The notes beneath the pieces were generated by a model that saw only the letters and a program-made list of their open reading frames with translations, made no database searches and was not told where the DNA came from. Below are positions 16,125 to 23,050 of a DNA stretch of 30,568 bases, piece by piece. The DNA lies in NCBI RefSeq assembly GCF_965644225.1, contig NZ_CBFFRJ010000058.1, positions 1-30,568 on the forward strand, read 5' to 3'. Both the position numbers and the translations under genes were made by a program. The number at the start of each line of letters is the position of its first letter. The stretch's first letter is position 1. Source of the stretch: CBFFRJ01 sp965644225. GTDB lineage: Bacteria > Pseudomonadota > Gammaproteobacteria > Enterobacterales > Enterobacteriaceae.

Positions 16125-16652
16125 TCAGGGTATGTGGCGTGCGAGCCAGCGTTCATGGGCTGTCTCATCAAGGATTTTTTTCATAAACAGGGTGATATGC
16201 CCCTTTCCCAGGTCAGCCTGATGCTGGGCCTGGAATCCCCATTGCTGGTAGACGTCAATGAGCCAGGGATGATGGATTGCTGTCCCTAATGAGATAGCAG
16301 GCGCGCGCAGCATGTCGCGCACGATATGGCTCTCTACCCAGTCATAAATCTGCCGCCCGCGCTGCTGGCCGCGAAAGCGCGGGTGCGCGCCAAACCAGCC
16401 AATATGAGGCAGCCCAAAGGGGCCGGGCAGCGGCCCCCACGGGTAGCGCAGGGTCACGGAGGCGGCCAGTTCATCGTCAATAAAAAGGCCGTACACGCCG
16501 TGCTGTTGCAGATGCAGCAGCACCTTTTGCTGAGTAGCGGTGGCGGCATCGAAATGCACGCCCAGCGCACGCGAGGGCGCATAGGCGGCGAGCATCAGCG
16601 CCAGGTAGGCGTCGCTATCGGCCTGGTCGAGCTGTCGGTACTGTGCGGTCAT
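16125..16652 (-). CDS. GNAT-family N-acetyltransferase (YxeL-like)
   Basis: This 175-residue protein has the GNAT fold: an N-terminal beta-strand/helix with DSDAYLALMLAAY, the central strand GLFIDDELAASVTLRY, and the acetyl-CoA loop region HPRFRGQQRGRQIYDWV, where RGQQRG is the pyrophosphate-binding motif. The ATG overlaps the lyase stop (ATGA), so it is translated with the lyase. In the B. subtilis yxe pathway the YxeL acetyltransferase acetylates the amino group of S-(2-succino)cysteine as the committed first step. This gene is in the equivalent position and of similar size. Substrate assignment rests on context. Confidence 0.85.
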   Translation of the reverse strand: MTAQYRQLDQADSDAYLALMLAAYAPSRALGVHFDAATATQQKVLLHLQQHGVYGLFIDDELAASVTLRYPWGPLPGPFGLPHIGWFGAHPRFRGQQRGRQIYDWVESHIVRDMLRAPAISLGTAIHHPWLIDVYQQWGFQAQHQADLGKGHITLFMKKILDETAHERWLARHIP

Positions 16653-18016
16653 GCCTGCTCCCGTTGCAGCACACTGTCGGCAGCCTGCAGAACATCAGTT
16701 ACCTTCTCCACCGCGCTGCCGAGGTAGCGCGCCGGATCGAACCAGGCATCCAGGTCCGCGCTTGAGAAGGCGTGAGCAAATTCCGGGGTTTCCGCCAGTA
16801 CGCTTTTGAAGTCGCGCCCGGTTTCAAAAGCATGCATTGCGCAGGTGTAGACCAGGTGATGAGCTGTCTGCTTGCCGAGGGTTTTTCCCGCTTCAAACAT
16901 CACTTTTTCTGACAGCAACAGCCCGGCCTGGATATCCAGATTGGCGCGCATCTTGTCGGCATTGACCGTCAGCCCGCTCAGAATTCCCTGGGCGTTTTGC
17001 AACTGGGCGGAGAGATAGAGGCAGATTTCCGGCAGCGCCAGCCATTCGGCGCGCCAGCTCATTGCATCGCGTTCATGTTCTACGTGCATGGATTCGTAAA
17101 TCAGCGCCGCGCTTTTGCGGATCGGCGGCGTCAGGCTTGCGAGGCCTTCAATGGCTGCCGGGTTGCGTTTATGCGGCATGGTGGTGGAGCCGATTTTCCC
17201 TTTGCTGAAGGGTTCTTCTACTTCGCCGATTTCGCTGCGCATCAGGTTGTAAAGTTCGTTACCGATTTTACCCAGCGAACCGCTAATCAGTACCGCTACC
17301 GAGGCAAATTCACTCAGCCTGTCGCGGGCGGACTGCCAGCCAATCGTCGGGCAGGCCAGACCCAGCAGACTGAGCGCCCTGCGTTCTACTTCCGGCCCTT
17401 GCGCGCCAAGCGCGGCGTTGGTGCCAATGGCGCCGTTAATATTGCCGGTCAGCACCCGAGGCGTGATTTCGCCGATGCGCGTCAGATGGCGCAGGAACTC
17501 ATCCAGCCAGACGGCGGTTTTAAAGCCAAAGGTGGTGGGCAGCGCCTGCATACCGTGGGTTCGTCCGACCATCAGCGTCTGCTGGTGGCGCTCAGAAAGC
17601 TGGCGCAGCGCGCGGGTGACTCCAAGGACATCGCGACGGATAATGGTCAGCGCCTGGCGCAGCTGCAAAATAGTGGCGGTATCAACAATGTCCTGAGTGG
17701 TGGCGCCGTAATGCAGATATTCTCCGGCCGGGCCGCACTGCTGTTGCAACGCAGTCAGCGTTGGCATAAAGGAGTGCTTCATCAGTCCCGCCTGGGCGGC
17801 GATATCGCTGAGCAGCAGAGCCTCTGGCTGCGCTTTACGGACAATCTCTTTAGCGGCTTCGGCCGGAATGACGCCCAGTTCGCCCTGCGCCTGAGCGAGG
17901 GCAACTTCGACGGCTACCTGCTGATGAAGCCGGTTCTCTTCCGACCAGACGGCACGCATTTCCGGCGTGGCGAAGTTATTGCCAATAATTAAAAAATCGA
18001 TGGGATGCGATGCCAT
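16649..18016 (-). CDS. Aspartase/fumarase-superfamily lyase, probable S-(2-succino) lyase
   Basis: This 455-residue protein shows the superfamily signature GSTTMPHKRNP, the earlier motif VGRTHGMQALP and the block HYGATTQDIVDTA, all seen in adenylosuccinate lyase and carboxymuconate cycloisomerase relatives. These enzymes eliminate fumarate or a related acid by C-N or C-S cleavage. A housekeeping purB role is unlikely: the gene heads an operon with an acetyltransferase, a deacylase and YxeQ, opposite an ABC importer. That set matches gene clusters in which a lyase replaces YxeK and splits N-acetyl-S-(2-succino)cysteine into fumarate and N-acetylcysteine. The ATG at 18016 (MASHPIDF) is chosen; an in-frame ATG at 18067 would add 17 residues of unlikely sequence. 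Confidence 0.85.
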   Translation of the reverse strand: MASHPIDFLIIGNNFATPEMRAVWSEENRLHQQVAVEVALAQAQGELGVIPAEAAKEIVRKAQPEALLLSDIAAQAGLMKHSFMPTLTALQQQCGPAGEYLHYGATTQDIVDTATILQLRQALTIIRRDVLGVTRALRQLSERHQQTLMVGRTHGMQALPTTFGFKTAVWLDEFLRHLTRIGEITPRVLTGNINGAIGTNAALGAQGPEVERRALSLLGLACPTIGWQSARDRLSEFASVAVLISGSLGKIGNELYNLMRSEIGEVEEPFSKGKIGSTTMPHKRNPAAIEGLASLTPPIRKSAALIYESMHVEHERDAMSWRAEWLALPEICLYLSAQLQNAQGILSGLTVNADKMRANLDIQAGLLLSEKVMFEAGKTLGKQTAHHLVYTCAMHAFETGRDFKSVLAETPEFAHAFSSADLDAWFDPARYLGSAVEKVTDVLQAADSVLQREQA

Positions 18017-18067
18017 TTTTTTCTTTTGCCTGTCGGTGAAATGAGAAGGAGAAATGACGCGAATCAT

Positions 18068-18230
18068 TTTTTTCTGCGGTTATCTTCATTGAAGGATATA
18101 ACCGGGGGCAAGGCATTTGTGGCTTTATCCAATATTATTCTATCGATATGAAAACAGAAGAAATAGAGAGCATTGTTTTTAATTTTTAATTTTGTAGCAT
18201 GGTGGATAAAGCGAAATAATTCGCGCACAC
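18068..18230. promoter_or_regulatory. Divergent promoter region between the lyase operon and the dehydrogenase
   Basis: This A/T-rich spacer must hold promoters for both directions. It contains an 8-bp inverted pair CTTTATCC (18123-18130) and GGATAAAG (18204-18211), an imperfect palindrome around 18075-18104 (GGTTATCTTC against GAAGGATATAACC), and a small GCGAA-ATAA-TTCGC hairpin just before the dehydrogenase ATG. I recognise no named operator. No regulator gene is encoded within the cluster. Confidence 0.45.
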
Positions 18231-19349
18231 ATGGATATGCCAATGCTTGAGATAAAAACCCCGCAGACCTGGTTTCATCAGTCTGGTATTCGTCATGACG
18301 CAGGGAAATATATTGCGCCGCTCGCTCAACATATTCTGATTATTACCAGCGTAAAGGCCTGGGCGCAGGTCAATCCGGCTCTGGAAGAGAGTTTGCGAGC
18401 CAGCGGCATTCGCTGGCAGACTGAAATCATGACCGGTTACTGTACCGAGGACGATGTCGCCCGCTATGTGCAGCGGGCGCAAAAAAAGGGGATCACTTTT
18501 ATTGTTGGCGTCGGCGGCGGCAAGGTACTGGATACCGCCAAAGCCGTAGCCGATCGGCTTGAAGGCGGGGAGTCCATTACCATCCCGACCATTGCGGCAA
18601 CCTGTGCGGCATGGTCGCCGCTGGCGGTGTTCTACACCGATGAAGGGGCGCAAATCAGCAGCCTGCCGCTGCGTACCCTGCCACGACTGGTGCTGGTGGA
18701 CAGTGAAATTATCGCCCGTAGTGACGTGCGTTATTTAAAAGCGGGCATTGTCGATGCGCTGGCGAAATGGTACGAGTTCCGCCCCTATTTACAGAAAAAT
18801 CCCGATAATCTGGGGCTGCAATTAAAAGTGCAGAATGCGCGACTGGCGGTCGAGATTTATGAAAAACATGGCGCGCAGGCCATTCTGGATAATAAAGCCC
18901 AGCGCGTCACCGATGCGCTGGTGAACGTCATTGACGCGAATATTGCGGTCGCCGGAATGGCAAACAGCGTGCGCGGGGAAATACCCACCCCAGGTGTCGC
19001 CCATGCCATTCATAATCGTCTGACCCATGAGCCTGCGTTACGTAACTGGCTGCATGGCGAACGGGTGGGCTTTAGCCTGCTGGTGCAGTCCATTCTGGAA
19101 AATGACAACAGCCAGCCGGATCCTGAATTGCTGGCCTTGCTGCGTCAGTACGAAATGCCGCTTACCCTGGCGCCGCTTAAAGAGATCCGCCTGGCGGTTA
19201 TCCAGGCCGTGGCGCGCAGTATTCCCTTCCCGCGGGAGGCGACGGATTATTTGCCGTTCTCGCTGGAGCCGTCGCGTATTGAACAGGCGTTACGTCTTAC
19301 AGAACAATATGTGGCAGGCCGTGCGAATGTTCGCTCCCTGGCCGAGTAG
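18231..19349 (+). CDS. Iron-containing alcohol dehydrogenase-family enzyme, HcxA/YbdH-like
   Basis: This 372-residue protein belongs to the glycerol-dehydrogenase-like group and resembles E. coli HcxA (YbdH), an NADPH-dependent reductase of 2-oxo acids. Shared landmarks are the nucleotide loop VGVGGGKVLDTAKA, the block IPTIAATCAAWSPLAV, the metal Asp in AGIVDALAKWYE, and the histidines in HAIHNRLTHEP and WLHGERVG. It starts at ATG 18231 with a weak ribosome-binding site. It is divergent from the lyase operon, and its last 53 bases overlap the 3' end of nikR on the other strand. A link to the thioether pathway (for example disposing of a 2-oxo acid) is possible but unproven. Confidence 0.8.
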   Translation: MDMPMLEIKTPQTWFHQSGIRHDAGKYIAPLAQHILIITSVKAWAQVNPALEESLRASGIRWQTEIMTGYCTEDDVARYVQRAQKKGITFIVGVGGGKVLDTAKAVADRLEGGESITIPTIAATCAAWSPLAVFYTDEGAQISSLPLRTLPRLVLVDSEIIARSDVRYLKAGIVDALAKWYEFRPYLQKNPDNLGLQLKVQNARLAVEIYEKHGAQAILDNKAQRVTDALVNVIDANIAVAGMANSVRGEIPTPGVAHAIHNRLTHEPALRNWLHGERVGFSLLVQSILENDNSQPDPELLALLRQYEMPLTLAPLKEIRLAVIQAVARSIPFPREATDYLPFSLEPSRIEQALRLTEQYVAGRANVRSLAE

Positions 19350-19743
19350 CATCCACCACGCGCTGTAAATGACCGTGACGCACGCCACGCTGGGCGATGA
19401 CATCATCAGCAAACTGTTGAACTTCGCCCATTTTGCCCTTTAGCACCGCAATTTCCAGGCAGTCGTCATGGTTAATATGCACATGCAGGGTGGCGACGGA
19501 AAGATCGTGATGATGATGCTGGGTGGCGACAATCCTGCTCGCAAGGTCGCGTTTTTCATGCTCATAGACATAGGAAAGCACGGCGTATCCGTGGGTCTGC
19601 GGCTGCACCTTTGTCTCTTCGGCGAGCGCACCGCGCAGAATGTCCCGTACCGCCTCCGAACGGTTGTGGTAACCCCGGCGCTGGCTCAGGTCATCGAGTG
19701 TGGCGAGCAGAGATTCATCAAGCGTAATGGTCACACGTTGCAT
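19297..19743 (-). CDS. nikR: Nickel-responsive repressor NikR, with an atypical C-terminal tail
   Basis: This 148-residue protein is NikR: a ribbon-helix-helix DNA-binding domain (MQRVTITLDESLLATLDDLS, RSEAVRDILR) and an ACT-like nickel domain with the ligand motifs QHHHHD and HVHINHDDC. All nickel ligands known from E. coli (three His and one Cys) appear conserved. The ATG at 19743 is preferred; it overlaps the end of nikE by 26 bases. E. coli NikR has 133 residues and ends shortly after RHGHLQ; here about 21 residues follow (RVVDATRPGSEHSHGLPHIV), most of them antisense to the dehydrogenase gene. The native 3' end was probably replaced when the neighbouring block was joined here. The core should remain functional. 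Confidence 0.93.
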   Translation of the reverse strand: MQRVTITLDESLLATLDDLSQRRGYHNRSEAVRDILRGALAEETKVQPQTHGYAVLSYVYEHEKRDLASRIVATQHHHHDLSVATLHVHINHDDCLEIAVLKGKMGEVQQFADDVIAQRGVRHGHLQRVVDATRPGSEHSHGLPHIVL

Positions 19744-20515
19744 GGCAGCGTCCTTTTTTATCCTGAGGGAGTGCAGGGAGCACGGCCTGTTGCAGCGTCT
19801 GCCCGGCAAGAGAGGTAAAACGTAACGGGCTTTCGACGGCAATATCTTCCGTAATCAGGCCGTTATCCATCACCACCACGCGCTGGCAAAAGCGTTCCAC
19901 CAGGCGTAAATCGTGGGTAATAAACAGGCAGGCGATGCCCGACTGCTGTTGCAGTTTTGTCAGCAGGCGGATCACTCCGGCCTGGAGCATCAGATCCAGA
20001 CTGGAGACGGCTTCATCGAGGATAAGCAGCGTCGGGCGGGTTGCCAGGGCGCGGGCCAGGCAGACGCGCTGAAGCTGCCCGCCGCTGAGCTGCGGCGGGC
20101 GATGGTCGAGCAGGGAGATATCCAGCTCCACATCGTTCATCAACTGTTCGATACGCGCCTTGCGTTCTGTTTTTGCGAGGCTGAGCAGATGGCGCAGCGG
20201 TTCAGCAAGGATTTCGCGCACCGTTTTGCGCGGGTTCGCTGCGCTTATCGCGTCCTGAAACACCATCTGAATATCCCGGCGAAAGGCTTTTTTCAGCGTG
20301 CCTGTCAGGGTGTTTAGCGCGCTACCCTGCCAGAAGAGTGCGCCCTCGGTGGGCGATTCCAGCCCGACCAGCAGGCGCGCCAGCGTGCTTTTCCCGCAGC
20401 CGCTGCGCCCCAGCAGCGCAAGGCTCTCGCCGCTGTTAATCGCCAGTGAGATGTTTTCCAGCACCCGATGGTGCTGATAGTAGTGAGAAACGTTGACGAC
20501 CTTCAGTAAATTCAT
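19718..20515 (-). CDS. nikE: Nickel ABC transporter ATPase NikE
   Basis: This is one of the two ATPases of the NikABCDE nickel importer, 265 residues long. Walker A GRSGCGKSTLA, signature LSGGQLQRVCLARAL, Walker B LLILDEAVSSLD and the switch histidine in ITHD are present. The ATG at 20515 overlaps the nikD stop by four bases, and its 3' end overlaps nikR. Operon order and size match E. coli. Expression should follow the NikR operator before nikA. Confidence 0.95.
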   Translation of the reverse strand: MNLLKVVNVSHYYQHHRVLENISLAINSGESLALLGRSGCGKSTLARLLVGLESPTEGALFWQGSALNTLTGTLKKAFRRDIQMVFQDAISAANPRKTVREILAEPLRHLLSLAKTERKARIEQLMNDVELDISLLDHRPPQLSGGQLQRVCLARALATRPTLLILDEAVSSLDLMLQAGVIRLLTKLQQQSGIACLFITHDLRLVERFCQRVVVMDNGLITEDIAVESPLRFTSLAGQTLQQAVLPALPQDKKGRCHATCDHYA

Positions 20516-21276
20516 AGGCTAAGCTCCATGCCGTAGAGCGCCAGATGGGCTGAAATTAACTGTCGGGTGACGGGATGCTGCGGAGCGGCGAACAGCCTAC
20601 TGACGCTGGCCTGTTCAACAATTCGTCCCTTATCCATGACCGCCACATCGTCCGCCAGCCGGGCGACCACCCCCATATCATGGGTGACCAGCAACAGGCC
20701 CAGCGAGCGTTGCTGCGTAATGCGCTCCAGCAGATCGAGGATCCGCGCCTGAGCGACGGCATCGAGATCGGTGGTGGGTTCGTCTGCCACCATAAAAGAG
20801 GCTTCGCTGAGGATGGCCAGCGCAATCATCACCCGTTGCAGCATGCCGCCGCTCATCTCGAAGGGATAGAGTTTTAGCACCCGTTCGGGGGACTCCAGCC
20901 CGACGGCATCCAGTGCGGCGATAAGGGTCGCATCGTCGCCTGGTTTACCGAGCGCCCGGCAGGTTTCCCGCGCATGGGCCGCCATCGTGCGTAAGGGGTT
21001 AAAAGCGCTGCGCGGGTTTTGCATTATGGTCGCTACCTTGCAACCGCGCAGTGCCTGCGGCGCAACGGGATGTCCGTCGGTCAGCAGGCAGCCTGAAATC
21101 TGGCGGATACCGGCGGGCAGGACACCCAGGGCTGCCGCGCAGGTCAGGGATTTTCCGCTGCCGCTGCCGCCAACCAGGGCCAGCACGCGCCCGCGGTTGA
21201 GGGTCAGTGAGACGTTTTCGGTCAGGCGCCTGTCTGCCTCAAGCGTAATATTGCGTAGCTCAAGTGTGGATGGCAT
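20512..21276 (-). CDS. nikD: Nickel ABC transporter ATPase NikD
   Basis: This is the partner ATPase of NikE, 254 residues, of the peptide/nickel (Opp/Dpp) class. Walker A is GGSGSGKSLTC, the signature MSGGMLQRVMIALA and Walker B SFMVADEPTTDLD. The signature is the variant usual for NikD. The start codon shares one base with the nikC stop (21276), and the stop overlaps nikE by four bases. Confidence 0.95.
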   Translation of the reverse strand: MPSTLELRNITLEADRRLTENVSLTLNRGRVLALVGGSGSGKSLTCAAALGVLPAGIRQISGCLLTDGHPVAPQALRGCKVATIMQNPRSAFNPLRTMAAHARETCRALGKPGDDATLIAALDAVGLESPERVLKLYPFEMSGGMLQRVMIALAILSEASFMVADEPTTDLDAVAQARILDLLERITQQRSLGLLLVTHDMGVVARLADDVAVMDKGRIVEQASVSRLFAAPQHPVTRQLISAHLALYGMELSL

Positions 21277-22109
21277 CAGTGGACATGCTCCGTTTCCATA
21301 TGGGGATCGAGGTAGTCGCGCAGGGCATCGCCGACCAGATTAAAGGCCATCACGCTGACAAACAGCGCCAGTCCCGGCCACACCATTTGCAGCGGCTGCG
21401 TCCAGATATACTGGCGGGCATCGTTAATCATCACCCCCCATTCCGCGGTGGGGGCCATCACTCCCAGCCCGAGAAATGACATTCCTGCCACGTGCAGCAT
21501 CATATGGCCGATATCCAGCGTCGCCAGCACCAGCAGTGACGGAACCACCGCCCCGGCCAGATGGTCGATAAATACCCGCGCATAGCTCGCCCCGCTAAGG
21601 CGTGAAGCCAGAATGTACTCCCGGCGACGCAGGGCAATCACCAGGCTGCGCACCATCCGGGCGTACCATGCCCAGTGGGAAAGGGCGATAGCGATAATCA
21701 CATTAGTCAGTCCGGTACCGAGCACGCCGACCATAAAGAAAGAGAGAATCGAGGTGGGGAAGGTCATAAACACATCGGCCACGCGCATAATGAGCTGATC
21801 AACGCGCCCGCCCAGCAGCCCGGCGCAACCGCCGAGCGTCAGCCCCAGGCAGAGTACCAGCAGCAGGCAGAGCATCACTGAGCCCAGCGAAACTCGGGTT
21901 GCGGCCATCAGGCGTGAGAAGATATCCCGCCCGAGGTGATCGGTTCCCAGCCAGTGCTCGCCCCCCGGCGGCAGCAGGCGTTCGGGCAGATTGATGCTTT
22001 GCGGATCGAAAGGCAGCCACCACTGGCAGGTCAGGGCGATCGCCAGCAGTAACAGCAGGATCAGCAGCGCGAGGCGCACCGACTGGCGGGCCTGATAAAA
22101 GAAACTCAT
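21276..22109 (-). CDS. nikC: Nickel ABC transporter permease NikC
   Basis: This 277-residue inner-membrane permease is of the DppC type. The N-terminal helix (LALLILLLLLAIALTCQWW), the GTDHLGRDIFSRLMAATRVSL segment typical of this subfamily, and the coupling loop SRLSGASYARVFIDHLAGAVVP are visible. With NikB it forms the channel for nickel chelates delivered by NikA. It overlaps nikB by four bases and abuts nikD. Confidence 0.95.
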   Translation of the reverse strand: MSFFYQARQSVRLALLILLLLLAIALTCQWWLPFDPQSINLPERLLPPGGEHWLGTDHLGRDIFSRLMAATRVSLGSVMLCLLLVLCLGLTLGGCAGLLGGRVDQLIMRVADVFMTFPTSILSFFMVGVLGTGLTNVIIAIALSHWAWYARMVRSLVIALRRREYILASRLSGASYARVFIDHLAGAVVPSLLVLATLDIGHMMLHVAGMSFLGLGVMAPTAEWGVMINDARQYIWTQPLQMVWPGLALFVSVMAFNLVGDALRDYLDPHMETEHVH

Positions 22110-23050
22110 GTCGCGGCCCCTTCATGCTGACGCAGGCGCGGGTCCAGCGCGGCGTTGAGGACGTCCACCAGCAGATTGCACAGCGCAAAGGCAATCACCA
22201 TCACCAGCGTGAAACACTGAATGACCGGGTAGTCGCGGTTAAAGATGGCGGAGACGGCGTAGCGGCCAATCCCCGGCCAGGCGAAAATACTTTCGATAAT
22301 CATGGTGCCGCCAATCAGCTCTCCCACATGCATCCCCAGCGCTGTCACCACCGGCAGGGCTGCGTTGCGAATAATATGCTGGCGTTCAGTCTGGGTATCG
22401 TTTAGCCCGCGCAGCCTCGCCCAGGTCACGTGGCGTTGCCCGGCAGCCTCCAGCATGCTGGCGCGCAACAGACGGGCGTTGATCGCCAGCGACATAAAGG
22501 CAATCGACACCGCAGGCAGCAGGATGTGCCGCCAGCCGCCGTAGCCCATGGCGGGCAGCCAGTGCAGATACACGGAAAAGAACATCACCAGCAGAAAGGC
22601 CAGCCAGAAGTTGGGCATTGAGACGCCAAAAAAGGCGATTAGCCGCACCGCATAGTCCGGCAGGCGGTTGTGGTGGCGCGCGGCCCAGATACCCAGCGGA
22701 ATGGAGGTCAGTAAGATCAGCACCAGCGCGACGGCCGCCAGTTTGAGCGTGGCGGGCAAAAAGTGCATCACGTCGTCGAGCACCGGGCGCCCTGTGGCGT
22801 AAGAGATGCCGAAATCCAGATGCAGCGCCTGCCATAGCCAGTGCAGGTACTGCTCCGGCAGCGGCTTGTCCAGACCGAGCATCAGACGCGTTGAGGCAAC
22901 CATTTCCTCAGTGGGCGGCAGGTTCGACAGACGCAGATAGTCCATCGCCGGATCGCCGGCCCCCAGGCGCAGCAACAGAAAAATTACTACGGAAGCGGCG
23001 AGGATCATCGGGATCAACAGCAGCAGACGGCGAAGCACATAGCGCAGCAT
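22106..23050 (-). CDS. nikB: Nickel ABC transporter permease NikB
   Basis: This 314-residue inner-membrane permease of the DppB type starts MLRYVLRRLLLLIPMILAAS, as expected for the family. Further on it has LDFGISYATGRPVLDDVMHFLPAT and the coupling loop ARLRGLNDTQTERQHIIRNAALP. The start shares one base with the nikA stop (23050), and the stop overlaps nikC by four bases. Confidence 0.95.
   Translation of the reverse strand: MLRYVLRRLLLLIPMILAASVVIFLLLRLGAGDPAMDYLRLSNLPPTEEMVASTRLMLGLDKPLPEQYLHWLWQALHLDFGISYATGRPVLDDVMHFLPATLKLAAVALVLILLTSIPLGIWAARHHNRLPDYAVRLIAFFGVSMPNFWLAFLLVMFFSVYLHWLPAMGYGGWRHILLPAVSIAFMSLAINARLLRASMLEAAGQRHVTWARLRGLNDTQTERQHIIRNAALPVVTALGMHVGELIGGTMIIESIFAWPGIGRYAVSAIFNRDYPVIQCFTLVMVIAFALCNLLVDVLNAALDPRLRQHEGAAT

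Noticed and set aside
16997..17992. 331-codon plus-strand frame opposite the lyase
   Set aside because: It is antisense to the conserved lyase including its signature motif; the composition is that of a shadow frame.
16649..18016. Lyase as the housekeeping adenylosuccinate lyase PurB
   Set aside because: The operon with acetyltransferase, deacylase and MmgE/PrpD, and the absence of purine genes, argue against it; the family signature alone does not decide.
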